In this document: one piece after another, positions 27,245 through 39,700 of the stretch
How the letters are laid out: each line of letters begins with the position of its first letter
Numbering within the stretch: the first letter of the stretch is position 1
Assembly: GCA_001724265.1 (NCBI GenBank)
Contig: MEDY01000037.1
Coordinates: 53,980-117,979 of the forward strand
From: Rhizaria sp. SCN 62-66
Lineage: Eukaryota > Rhizaria, unplaced
DNA length: 64,000 nucleotides
Direction: 5' to 3'
Made by a program: the position numbers and the translations under genes
The notes under the pieces: model-generated
The model's input: only the letters and a program-made list of their open reading frames with translations
Databases searched by the model: none
Told to the model about the DNA's origin: nothing

Positions 27245-27790
27245 TTAGAACTCTCCGTTCACGTACTTTTGGTAAACAGCAGCGTCACTCACAAGCGTCA
27301 CGCCGGCAATGGCGTCCATACGCTTAGCAGACTCAAAATTAAGTCGCCAGGCCGCGGGCGTCAGCAGCCAGCCGTCGGCGTAGCGCGCGGCGTCGGCGAC
27401 AGACTGCGCCAGCGGCCACTCAGAGCCGCCGCCGCCGTTGCTGGCCGAGAGGTAGAGGCGGCCGTGGGGCTCGTCCGCCGCGTTGCGCGCACTCGCCAGA
27501 CCCGCGTCGACCGCGCTCGTCGGCGATCCGCCTGCAGCTGCGCCCGCGCCCGTCGTGGCGCCCTTGGCACCGCCAGCGCGGCGCATGCGGCGCACCCACG
27601 CCAGGCCGAGGGCCGCGCCCACCGCGCCCGTCGAGTCGCGGAGCCGCGCCAGCGCAGCCGCGCCCTCCGCGGCCGCGGCCGCGTCGGCGCCCACACCGCC
27701 GGAACCAGCGCCCAGCGACGCGGCGACGGCGGCAGCGGCGGCGCGCTTGGCTGCGGCGGCCGCGCGGAGGTGGCGCCGAATCGCGGCGTC
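27245..27790 (-). CDS. Open, coding-like continuation of the FIG4-like frame after its TAG
   Basis: Immediately after the TAG at 27793-27791 the same reading frame continues for 181 sense codons (starting DAAIRRHLRAA) to a TAA at 27247-27245. Base composition stays GC-rich and coding-like up to about 27250, then turns AT-rich. The last 75 residues are not low-complexity: they include HGRLYLSAS, WPLAQSVADAARYADGWLL, WRLNFESAKRMDAIAG and end VYQKYVNGEF. That suggests a genuine C-terminus rather than 3' UTR. It could be reached by TAG readthrough, or the TAG could be a sequencing error or a recent nonsense mutation. An intron removing the TAG would have to be phase 0, and no GTACG donor in suitable phase is seen. 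Confidence 0.6.
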   Translation of the reverse strand, partial: DAAIRRHLRAAAAAKRAAAAAVAASLGAGSGGVGADAAAAAEGAAALARLRDSTGAVGAALGLAWVRRMRRAGGAKGATTGAGAAAGGSPTSAVDAGLASARNAADEPHGRLYLSASNGGGGSEWPLAQSVADAARYADGWLLTPAAWRLNFESAKRMDAIAGVTLVSDAAVYQKYVNGEF

Positions 27791-30700
27791 CTAGGCCACT
27801 GTCGCCGCAGTTGCAGCAGCAGCAGCAGCGGCAGCTGCGCGCGCTGCGGCCGGGTTCGGTGCAGCGGCGCCCGCGGCAGCTGCAGCGGCGGCGACGGCGG
27901 CGGCGTTGGAGGATGCCGAGGACGACAACGCGGGGTTGAGCGTGAGCGGGGGGATGAAGGAGCCGACGGCGCGCGAGCTGATGCTGCTGCCCGGAGCTGC
28001 CAAGGAGCCGACGCCGCAGAGCGAGTTGGTGCGCGAGCGCTGCAGCTGCAACGGGGGCATATATCCCGAAAGCGGCGAGCCCAGCGCGGGCGACCCCGCG
28101 AGCGGCGTACCCAGCGGCGGCGTGCCGCCCGACGGGTGCGACATCAGCAGCGGCGACATGCCCGGCTGCGGCGATTCGCGCCCGCTGCCGCCGCCCAAGG
28201 ACGACGTCAGCGGCCACGGGATCTGCGCGGGGAAGCCACGCCCGCCGCCTGCGCGCGGAGACGCCATCGGAGACCCGCGCGGCGTGCCCGCCATAGCGTC
28301 CAGCGTCAGCGCGCTGGAAACGCCCGCAGCGGAGCCACGGCGCGCAGATGCAGACAGGGCGCCGCTGCCGGAGCGGCTCAGAGACGGCGCAGGGCTGCTC
28401 CTACCGTCAGGCTGGCTGCTGGTTGCAGCCGCAGTGGCCGCAGCGGCGGCAGCGGCAGCGGCGATCTGATGCGCAGGCGGGAAAAGAGTGGGGTAGCCGA
28501 AGGGCGCGGCGGGAATCTCGGTGAGCAGACTCACATGCGGCGCAGGCGGCGCCTGCAGCGGCACAGTCACAGTGTGCGTGCTGCTAAAGCTGTGGCCCCA
28601 CGCAACGGCGACTGCGCCAGCGACCGGCGCCGCGGCGGAGGACGCGGCCGAAGCGCCGTGGGAGAGCGCGAGCGGCAGGCCCGTGCCCAGCTGCGGCAAG
28701 GCCGCGGGCGCGCACGCGCCTTGCAGGATCGAGGCGACGGATTCAGCAATCATCAGCGACGTTGAGGCAGCAGCCGCGGCAGTTGCAGCTGCAGCAGCGG
28801 CCGCGGGGGTAGACATGACGGCCGACGACGACGTCGTGGAGCCGTTCAGTGCGCTCGCGGCGGCCGAGGAAGCAGCTTCTGCTGCCGCGGCCGCGGCGGG
28901 CGCAAAGGGCGCCAGAAGCTTGGCGTGGTAGAAAACAGAAGGCAGCGTGCCGCTGACGAGGCCCTGCGAGAGCTCGTAGCGCAGCGACGACGGCGCGAGC
29001 AAGCCACCAGCGATCATGTTGGCCGAGTCCGCGCGCAGCCGGTGGCGCAGCGCCGTCACGGACGAGCCCACGACCGCGGCGCCCGAGGGCGGCGGCAGCA
29101 TCACAGCCACAGTCGCCGTGGCGGTTGCGACCAGCGAAGCGAGACTCCGCAAGGCAGAGGGACGGTGACCGGTGTACAGCGATGCCGTCTGCATGGTGCC
29201 GACCGACGCCAGTCCGGGGAACAGCGCCAGCGGGTCGCCCGCCAGGGACGAGGCGGACCGCGCGGCCGCGGCTTCAGCTGCAGCTGCAACGGCGCCAATG
29301 GCAGCCACGATGGCGGATTGCACGGGCGACACAGCGGTCTTAGGTTGCTCTGTCGGCGTCGACTCGCCGTCGTCGTCCACGTACTCCCAGTCACTAGCGT
29401 CACTGTCCTCAACCGCCACATCATCCACGCACAGCCGCGCTGGCGCAGCCGCACTTGTTGCCGGGTTCGGCTTGGTGACAACACCTTTCACGAGGCGTAG
29501 TAGTGTCGCATCAACGCCCAAGGTTGCAAAATCGAGCCGCCGGAGCGCATGTGGTAACCCAGCCAGATTGAACACAGGTGCACGCCGCAACGCGCCGCAC
29601 GCAAGCGTCGCTGACAGCGCAGCACCAGACACACTTTGTGTCAGCGCAACAGCGTCTGCGTGAGCCGAGGTATCGTCCAGAGTGGCGTTCAGCAAGTCAG
29701 ACGAGGTGGTCGTGAAGCCGTAAAGGCGCGAAAGAAGCACCATCTCGCTGCGCATGAGCTCGCGCGTCGCAACAGCATCAACCGAGGCCGCCATGGTGGC
29801 AGAAATGTCGACAGAGGAGCCGGGCACGACGTGGCGCGCGCCGCCACGGCCAACATAGCTATACGAGCTAAAGTCAGCGGCGGATGCAGCCGAGAGCGCA
29901 AGCAGCGAAGCTGTGTGGATGGCATCAGCCGCGGTGCCCAAAATCCAGCCTGAGCCAGGGCCCGTGGCAGCAGGGAGCGCGGGCAGCGGCGCCAGGCGCT
30001 GGCGGGGCGCGGGCACGAGCGTGCGCACCGGATCCGCGGGCATCATGGCGATCGCGGCGGCAATAGCCGCCGAGGCAGAACGCATCTGCGGCGTGAGCCA
30101 GGGCCGCGTGACGTCTTCATTCATGACCTGTTGCTGCAACTGCATAGTTTGTGTCGTTTGCGGCGACGGCTGCGCGGGCGACTGCATGGAGGAAAAGGCG
30201 GCACCTGAGCCGACATGCTGAAGCGAAAAGGTCGGAGACGCGACAGCTGACGGGTTCGGGCTCTCAATCACGAGCGCAGACGCGGCGGCGTCAGCGACGA
30301 CGGCGGGCGTTTGTGCCTGCATTGCCAATGCCAGAGCGACAGGCAGTGAGAAGGCCGGCAGCCCAGTCGCCGCGGTCGCGTTAAGCGGGAAATCCGCAGG
30401 TGCCGTTAACGCGCGCACGACTTGCGTGCGCGGGGACTCTGGCGCCTTCTTCATGGCCTTCGGCTGCTTCTCCACAGCAGCAGCAGCAGCAGTGGCCACT
30501 GTGAGTGCCGTAACGGGAACCTCGCTGTGCGCGGGTTGCGCAACAGAAGGCGGGAAGCAACTTTCATCAGCATCGCCGGTCTTGGCTTCGCCCGTATAGT
30601 CATCATCATCGCTCGAGTCGCGGTAGTTGTCCCAAGCCGGAATCGGAGTGAGCTGTGAGAGACACAGGCGGCGACCAAGCGCGGCCGTGTTGCGTAGAGG

Positions 30701-33700
30701 CAGCGCGGCGCGGTCCTTAGGGACAGCGACCTTCTCGGCCGCAGCAGCGGCAACGGAAGGAAAGAAAACGGTCGTAGGCGGCGGCGCCAACAAAGCAGGC
30801 GCGGGGTCAATAGTCATATCATTCCACACCAGTGGCACCGGCACGTGCGCTGCAGCAGGCGCGGGAAGAGGCACATCTGACAAAGTAAGTGCAGACGCAA
30901 TCGACGAAGAGTAGCACGGCGGAAGGACAAACTCTACACCAGACGGCTTCATCTGGCTCCCCGGTAGCGGCGCAAGATCGCCTTCGATCTCACTCGCACT
31001 ACCGTCGTTTTCGTCGCTGTTTGCAGGCATGTGCGGCGCAGTGCTTCCGCCAGGCACGTCAGCACCGTCGCGCGCACGCGCGCGAAGCGCCTTCGCAACG
31101 CCGGTGCAAGGGAAAAGCGAGACATAGGCCGCGCGCGCGACGCCCTGGCCCGCAGCAGCAGCAGAAGTGGCGGACGCGGATGCGTAGACGGATACAGCCG
31201 CGTCGATGTTTCCGCTGGCAAGTGCAGTCGCAACAGGCAGTGTCGTCAGGGAGGCGCCGCGCGGGAGTAGTGCACGAGCGCTGGCGGCCACGGCGTCCGG
31301 ATCAGCGTCTTTGGCGGCGCGCCTGCGCTTGTTGCCGAGGCGCCGGCTCTTCACAGCACCAGCGGGCCCGGGCCGTCCGAACACGGCTGCGGCCGGAGCT
31401 GTCGGGGCGGACACTCCAGCAAGCGCTGCAAGCGCCTGTGGGGGCACGAGCGCAGGCAGCGCGGCCGCGGGTCCGCGGTACACAACGGCACCAGCAGTGG
31501 CCGAGACGTTGCTGAGTCGTTCCGCGGGCAGCGCCAACGCGAAGAGGTGCGCGGACGCGGCGACAGTGGGGCAGGCGCGGCTAACTGGCGTCGGAGCAAC
31601 GACTGGAACATCAGACACCTTCTTGTTGGCGCCGTCCACAGGAGCGATAAACTGATCAAGAGCGCGCGTGATTGTGCGCGTGGCAAGAGTCTCAATGCCA
31701 CATCCGCTGCGGCAGTCCTCAGGCACGAGGAAAGGACCCACACCAGAGCCCGTCTGCACCGGCGCCGCGGTGGCAAGCACAGAAGCACTCGTCACACCAA
31801 ACGCGCGTGGGCTCCGTCCTGCGGAATAGCCGGGCATAGACTCTCCGTCTGACGATCCTGACATAGATGCTGCAGCAGCGGCAGCAGCGCCACTCGCGGT
31901 GGTCATGCGACCGTTGTGCAGAGCGTAGCTCGGGACTACAAGAGAGCGCGAAGGCTGGATGTGTCCATAGTAGGTCAGCGGACGAGAGTCGCGCAATGAC
32001 GACTTGCGCACTGAGCAGGTGCAAGGGGCATTAGCAGCGGGCTTAGTCTCGGGGCGAATCGGCTTTGCACTGAGAGATGCAAAGTGCGACACAGCATCCT
32101 TGCCAGCAAGGCACTTACCCTCGCGCTTGCGCGGCGCATCACCCAAAGCCATGTCACCGGTCAACGCGAGAGTAAGATCGACAATCGAGTCTGATCCGTC
32201 GATAGGGCCAGTGCCATTGCGCGCGCCATCAATATTGAAGCCTTCGCCGATGCCGCCAAATGGTGACGGGCGTTGCTGCATCAACGGCAGAGCAGCCGGC
32301 AACGAACGCGAGGACGCAATACCGCACCCACAGCGCGCACAGCCGGCAACGACAGGCTTTGTGCGTGCAGGCGCCATCCAGAGCGTGTCGCCGCCAAGGC
32401 CCAGCGCGCCAACGGAAGCCCCTGCAGGCCCGGTGGCGGCAAGCACCGAGAGAGTTGCGTGCGTTAGCGTGGCGCGGTAAGCCGCCGCTAAAGCCGTCGC
32501 CGATGCTCGTCCATTCAAGCGCTGCCTTGCGTGTGCAGCGGCGGCGTGCGCAAGCAGCACCGGATGAGCGGGCTCCGAGCACAGCGCCGCGAGCGCCGAC
32601 ACAATGCGCAGCGGCAGTGGCTGGGGGAGAAGCGACTTTCCGGCAAGCGCGGTCTGGACGCTGAACTTGTGCATCGCGCTCGCTAGAACGTTGTTGATGG
32701 CGGCAATAGCAGGGGTCTGCAGACGGCCCATTGCCGCACTGGTGGCCGTTACTGTGGCAGCAGACGGGCGCAGATAGGAGGACGGAAGCACCGACAGCGA
32801 CAAATGACCTGAGGCAGAGGCGGCCATGCGCGGCAGCGCAGCCGACAGCGTCAGGTATTGTGAGAGGTAGCCTGTGAGCGTGAGCAGCGTGATCAAAGAT
32901 GGAAGCTGGAAAGCACGCTTCTCACATTGGGCAACGCGATGATTGCGAGCTCCAGCCTTTGCTGTGGCGCGGCGGCGGCGCAACGCGCGGCTTTGCTTCT
33001 CGGCGTAGAGCCAATTGTTGCCAAGAGAAGCTTCCGAAGCGCGCTCACCGACCCACTGTCCGTAACCGCTCCAGCCGGCGGCGGCGCCGGGGGTGTTGGT
33101 GTGCGATGCAGCGTCGAGCCGCAGCCCCCATCCCGCAACGGCGTCCGCCGCTGCAGTAGCCGAGGGCAGCAGTGCCGCGTGCAGCGGCGCGACGTGCGGG
33201 ACCGACGGCGGGAACGTTACCAGGCTCACCGTCATCGCGTTGGCAAGCTCGGAGTCAGCGGCGACGGTGAGAGCGGATGTCACAGTCGCGGGCCACACCA
33301 GCGTCGGCAGCGTCGTCGCCGTATCGGTCAGCACAGGCGTGGCCTTGGACGCTACGTGACGCAACACGTAGCCGCCTGACGAGGGTGTGACCGTGGAGAC
33401 GGCCGTCGCAAGCGCGGCGTCTGCAGCGCCTTGGCGCGGCGGCGGCACGGACATGAGCGCACGCGCGGCGGCCACAGAAGCGGCAAACGTTGACGCAGCC
33501 GCGGCAGCCGCAGACGGCAGACCCGCGCCTGCCGCGGATATAGCAGAAGGAGTCAGCGCGACCTGTGAGTAGTCACCCGAGGACGCGGTCGCTGCAGCTG
33601 CAGCAGCCACAGCAACGGCGGAGGTTGCCGCTGCAGCCGCGCTCGCGGAGCCCTGGCCGTTGGCGGCGGGGTCGGCGACGAGTGCTGAAGCGGATGACGA

Positions 33701-36700
33701 CTGCGGGAGCGGCGGCGCAAGGTAGTGCGACAGCAGCTCTGTCGGTGAGGCGACCGCAAAGTCGGAGCATGCCGCGAGGGGCGTTGGTGAGCAGCTAGTG
33801 AGCATCTTCGAGGCGCGCTTGACTGGCGACGCGAAGAGCAGCGACAAGATGCGCGACGAGTCCTCAAGCCCAGGCGCCGCAGTGGACGTGCCACCCACCG
33901 GCCAGGTGTGGGCAAAGTAACGGAGTGAAGGCGGGAGCGTGATTTGAGCAGCGATCATGAGACGCGCGTCGGTGAAAATCGCCGTGTTCGCAGCCAGAAC
34001 AGGCGCCAGCGCAGCAACTGCGGCAGTGAAGGCTGATCCACTGAGCGAGGGCGCACGGCCGTGCAACAGCGCAGCAGCTGCAACAGAAGCGGCCGGCGAC
34101 GCCAGGTGGAAGCGTCCCACCGCCGCAGCGGCAGTCATCGCGGGCATCACAAGCAGAGCCATGCGCTGCGCGCGCTGCTCGCCGCCCGCAGCCGTCGCCG
34201 CGGCAGCAAAGGCAGCCTCGCGGTGCGCATGCAGCAGCGCCTGCTGGCCGCGCCGCAGCTGGTTCTGGTGCTGCTGCATGCGGCGCAGCTGCGTCCACGC
34301 GGCGTCGGCGCTGGGACCCGTGTGGCCCCACGCAGCGGCCGCGGCGTCGCCGGCAGTCAGCGGCATGACGAGCCCGTCGCCCGCGTCGGCGTCCCCGGCG
34401 CACTGCGGGCGCCCGCCGTCGGCCAGCGCGGGGAACGCAACGGAGAAGCACTGCATCAGAGGCTCAGCGGGCGGCGCGTCCAGCGGACGACTGGCGTTGC
34501 GCCGCAGGTCGATCGCAGCGGCAGTCGCGGTCGCCGCTTCCGCCGTTTGCGCGGCCGCGAGCAGCAGCAGCGCGGGGGCCAGCGCGCCAGCTCCGGGCCG
34601 GCCCGCGCTGGACGACGCGGCCACCGAGGCTGCAGCGCCCGCGGGGGCGGTCGTAGACGAAAGGAAGGCGGCGCTGGGTGACGAGTGCGCGCGCGCTGCG
34701 CGGGTGATGAGCGCGGCAGCGTGCGCCGACAGCGCGTTCAGACCAGGAACGTACGCGGTCTGCAGTGTCGGCGACGTCGCCAGCAGTGCGGGAGGTGGCG
34801 GCGGCGGTGCCTGGCACGCAGCAGGAGAAAATCGGTCACCGTGAAAGGTGCGCACACGGCCTGACTTCGCAGCGGACGCGCACGATCGTTGAGGCAGCAC
34901 TGTGGGCCGCTGAAGCACCATCGAGGCCAGGTGGGGCGCAGTCGTCGCGATTGCAGCTGCGGCGGCACGCGCGGATGCGAGAGTGCGCACGGCATCGCGC
35001 GACACAACGACCGCGGACGACGCACCAGCGGGCGCGGTCGCAGTAGAGGCGAAGGAGCCTGCGGGCGGAAACGCGCGCGTTGCCTCTGGCAGCGCGCAAG
35101 CTAAGTCGGCCACAGGCGCGTTGGTCGCAGCCAAGTAGTGGCTATGCGCGGCAGCAGCAGCGGCAGCAAGAGGCGCATGCGTGATAGGCAGCGGCAGCAT
35201 CGCGTCACCAGCACCGGCGGCGCGCCCAGCGGCGAGCAGAGCGGGCAGCGGCAGCGAGGGAAGCGCGCGGTGCAGCGGTGCAGTGGCGGCATTCGACGAG
35301 TAATACAACCGCTGCTGCGGTGCAGAGCTGTGCGCGGACGAAGAGCTCGTCGTGGTTGTTGAGAAAACGGCTGAGCTGCTGCCGTAGCCGTCGGCGTGGT
35401 TGTCGACGGCCGAGTCGTTGTCGGCGTCGTCATCAATCGCGGCGTCATCCAACGCGCGCGCACGCTTTGCGGCCGTCGCCGCGGCGGCAGCGGCATCAGC
35501 CGCAGTCACCGCGGCGCCAGCCATCGCGGCGACAACGAGTGCGACAGATTCGGAGCTAATGCCCACGCCCTGCGGAGCGAGCAGCTCGCCGGCCTTTCGG
35601 CCGCCAGTAGAGGGAAAGGCGCCCGCGCCCGCGGCAGAGAGAGCGGCGGCAGTCATCGCGGCGGCGTCGCCCAGCGCGAGCGAGTGCAGCCCCGGCATGT
35701 CGGATGAGCCCCACGCGAGCGGGTCCTCGCCCGACTCGGCCGCGGCGGCGTCGACCGCGGAGTCCGCATCAGCCGCGCCCAGCGCCTGCGACGGCGGCCG
35801 CACGACGCCCAGCGTGAGCGCCAGCGACAGCGGCGGCGTGCGCCACACGGCGCTCATCGCAGGCGCCGAGGCCGCACCGGCCACGCCGTACACGGGGACG
35901 GGCCGCGTGTGCGCGTACGGGTCGCCCACAGCGAAGCGCGCCAGAGTTGCGGCCGTGTCGAGCTGCGGCGCGAGCGGCAAGAACAGCGCCGCGGCGTGGC
36001 CCTGCGTTGCGGAGATAGGGTTGGCCGCGCTCGTGGGGATAGGCGAGCTGGCGGAGCTGCTAGAAGTGAAGCCAAGCGTGGCCGCAATCTGGGCGCCTGT
36101 GCCTGCGACGCTTGATGTGGCCGCAGAGGCAGCCTTCTGCAGGAAGGAGGCAACGGTAGTAGCAGCAGCGGCGGACGAGGTTGAGAGCGCGAGGAGGGAC
36201 GACGGCACCGCGTTGTCGCCTGAATCTCTCCCAGTGCCGCCGTTGTGCGCGCCGCCCGCAGCAGAAACGGAGTTCGACCACACAGATGAGGCCGCGGCGG
36301 CGGCAGGGAAAAGCGCAGGCGCAATGATGTCAAGATAGGTCTTCGACGCGCCGCCGGTGGTCGCGTAGCCGAGACCAGAGGGCGGTGACAGCGCCGACAC
36401 AAGAGTGGGAATGGGCTGGTGCATCCACATGCTCGTCACGGCAGCTGCCGCGTTCGCGTCTTCGTCGTCGCCGCCTCGTTCGTCCTCATCGCGGAAAAAT
36501 CCCGCGAGCCCGTGTGCAACGCCGGCGCTGGGGGGCAGTCCGCGACTGAGCCCGAGCGTGTCGCGCACCACAGCGCGTAGGGCCGCAGTCGAGGTGAGCG
36601 ACACGCCTGCGCACGCGCCCACGCCGCTGGGGGCAAAGCTCGAGCGCGTTGCGTACATCAGCGCCGTGGGCGTGGCCTTCTGCATCGCGGTCGCCGCGCT

Positions 36701-39700
36701 GATCGCAACGGCGGCGGCGTCGGCGGCCACAGAGTCCGCCGGGTCTGGCAGCCACAGCGGCGCCACGGCCGAGGTAATCGCCGCGCTCTGCAGCGTCGCC
36801 GTCAACCTTTCGGGCCGAGGCACTGCCGCGGCACCGCGGCGACCCGGCAGCGCCGAGGTTGCGAGGAGCAGCGGCACGCCCGTGGCGGCTGATAGCGGCG
36901 CAACCGTAGCGGCCAGCATCGCCTCGCGGTTGCGCGCGCGCTCCACGCTGTCGGCATCGCTCGTCGGCGTCAGCGCCGGAACCGAAGTGGGGAGCGTGCG
37001 CACGAGCGCGATGCGCGCGCACGCAACGCCGACGGGCGTGAGCCCCACGAGCGACAGCGTGGAGCCAGCAGTGGCGGCAACGTCGATGAGCGCGGGAGCA
37101 GTCGGCACGTAGTACGGCGACGGCGCCAGCGGATTCAAATGGCGGCCGCCCCAGCAGTCGGCAGCGGTGGCCGCAGCGGCGGCAGCAGCTGCAGCCGCGG
37201 GCGTGGGCACAGGCGCGTTGATAGCGCGCGAGAGCAGCGCAGTGACAGCTGTCGCCAGCCCCGCAGGCGTGGGATCGTAGTGCGCGGGCGGCGTGTTGTC
37301 GTAGTGTTGACTGCCCATTGTGTCTGAAGTCGCTGATGCAGCTGCCAGCGCCGCCGCAGTAAATGCCGTCAGCGCACCAGGCCCCGTTGTCGACGCTGCA
37401 GCGGCCGCAGCAAGCTGGTGCGCTTGCGCCAGCGAGTTCGCCGCGGCGGGATCGAGGCACAGCACTGGGTTCGCGCGCAACAGCACCTTCGTCATATGAC
37501 TGCTGTTGTTGCTTTCACGCACCGTGAGAGAAGCGCGCTTGCCCGCAGCGGCGGTCGCCCACTGTTCCTCCCATGCGGTAACGGCAGCCGCGGGCGCGTC
37601 GCGCAGGTGACTATGCGCAAGCCGCTGCAACGCGTAGAACGGGATGACAGTCAGCTCAGACAACGCAGCACCGGTGGGGCCAAAGCCCGCGTGCACGGAG
37701 TCGGAGGAGAAAGTGAGCAGAGGCTGCGGCGCAGCGTTACCTTGCATCGAACCAGCGGGGCCGGCGGCAGCTGCCGCAGCGGCGACGTCCTGCGCGTCGC
37801 GAACAGTCGACGCAAGGCCGCCAATGACCTTGGCCGCGGCGGCAGCGGGGATCGTGACCTCAAGGTCAAGCCGCATGCCCGACACCGGCACGCCGACAGC
37901 GTGCGCGCCTGCGGGCAGAGGCACGAGCCCAGCGACTGAAACATACTCCTTGCCCATCTGCGTCGCCCCAGCGCCGGCGTGGGCCGAAGCAAGCTGCGCG
38001 TGCGCACCGTCGAAATGGTCCTGCTGCATCTGGCCCTGCGGCTGCTGCGACAGCAGCGTCTCGTGGGGGTGCGGGAAGTTGTCCAGCCCAGCGGTGGGCG
38101 CGGTCCGCCGCAGCGTGGGTGCGCCGCCGGGCGCCCCGGCAACCAGAAGTGCGTCGCCCGACATTCCCGCAAAGCGGCGCGCCGCGCTCTGCACGGCTGT
38201 CGCTGAGGGCGGAGTCGCGGCTGAGGCCATGATGGTCGTGCCGGCGGCCGCGTCAGCGTCGGCCAAGGCGACTGCCTCGCGCCAGAGACTGCCGCCGGCA
38301 ACGGCGCCGGTGCCCGCGTCGTAAACCATCGCAGGGGCGGCTGGGGGCGCCTGCACGCGCTGGCACGCGTCAAAGCGCAGCTCCGCCGCCGGCGCGGCCG
38401 AGAGTACTGCTGCGGCGGCGCCGGGGACTGTGCGGTGCGTGTGCAGCCCGACGACTGTGGTGGGCGGCGGCGCGGTGGCGCCCGCAAAGGTGAGCGTGAC
38501 GCCGCTGAGCTCCACCACGACTGACTGCGACGGAGGCATCGACACGCCCGGGGGCAGCCTGCGTGCAGGCCCCTTGGCCGCGTCCACCGGCGCCGAGTCG
38601 GGCTCAAAAGCCAGTGCGTGGTGCGGCGGCAGACGGAAGGCGCCGATGCCCGTCGGCATCGCGGTCGAGACTTCAACGCGCCGTGCACTGCGCTTGCCCG
38701 CGGCAGCGGCGCCAACACGCGGCGCAACCAGCGGCAGCGCGGCCGGAGCCACGGGAGCTACGCGTTCTGTCACTGTCACCGCTTTACCCTTGCCCTTCTT
38801 GCCACTACTCGAGTCGCTCGCTACAGTCACAGATTTGACGTGACAGGAGGAGTCCTTGGAGCCGTTCGCAGCGACGGGCGAGTGCGTGATCGTGAGGAAC
38901 CCCTCGCCGGCGGCGGGAGCGTCGGGCGCGGCGCTAATGTCAACGCCGAGCCCTGTGACGGGCGGCGGCGCAAAGCCCAGCGCGGCGACAGGGCCGAGCG
39001 GTCCGAGATACGCCTTGGTCGTGCGCTCATATGCAACTTGCTTGCGCGAGTACAGCGCCAGCCCGCCGCCGCCGTTGCCACTGCTGCCGGCGCCCGCAGC
39101 TGCCGCAGCCGCCGCGGCTGCTGCTGCGCCGCCCTGCGAGCCCGTCGAGGCGTGCGCAGCTGAGGCTGAGGCGGCCGCAACAGCAACGGACACGCCGCCG
39201 CGCGCGTCAAACTGCGCAGAGGCGGGACCCATCGGTGTTACAACAACGGCGTCGCCCGAGTCGCCGGTCGCGGCGCTCAGCGCGCCCGCAGCGTGCATCG
39301 GCGCAAGCGTCGAGTCGCAGCCGCCGTCGACCTCGACGGCCGCGCTGTAGCTGAACCCACCCGTGAAGGCGGCGCCGCCCATAGCTGCAGCCGCCAGCGG
39401 TGCGGCCGTTGAAGGCGCGGACGTGATGACGGTCACGGCCTTGCCCGTCGCATTGGGCGCCAGCACGTCGTCGAAACGCGTCACCAACAATGTGCCGCTC
39501 TCCGCCAGTCGGTTCGCGCGCAGCAGCGAGCCCGCCGTGGGCGCCGGCAGCGGGGGTGCGCGCACGAGTGCGCTGACGCGCGCCGCGGCCTCCGCGGGCC
39601 CCGGCAGCGAGGCCACGGAGCGCGGCGCAAGACCCATGACGAGCGGCACAAACGGAAGGCGCAGCTCCGAGGCCGCGAGCGGGAGCGTGTACCACGAGTC

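Noticed and set aside
27791-27793. TAG reassigned as a sense codon
   Set aside because: No other in-frame TAG occurs in more than 13,000 codons of the two giant genes, which would be unlikely if TAG were a normal sense codon.
27791-28110. An intron (donor GTACG at 28110, acceptor TAG ending at 27791) that would remove the in-frame TAG
   Set aside because: The donor would be phase 1, while the downstream coding frame needs a phase-0 junction, so splicing would shift the conserved-looking tail out of frame. The segment is also GC-rich, unlike the six real introns.
27269-28765. 498-codon plus-strand open frame opposite the FIG4-like gene
   Set aside because: Arg/Ala-rich shadow with no domain. 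The minus strand is the coding strand and its frame continues through this stretch on both sides of the TAG.
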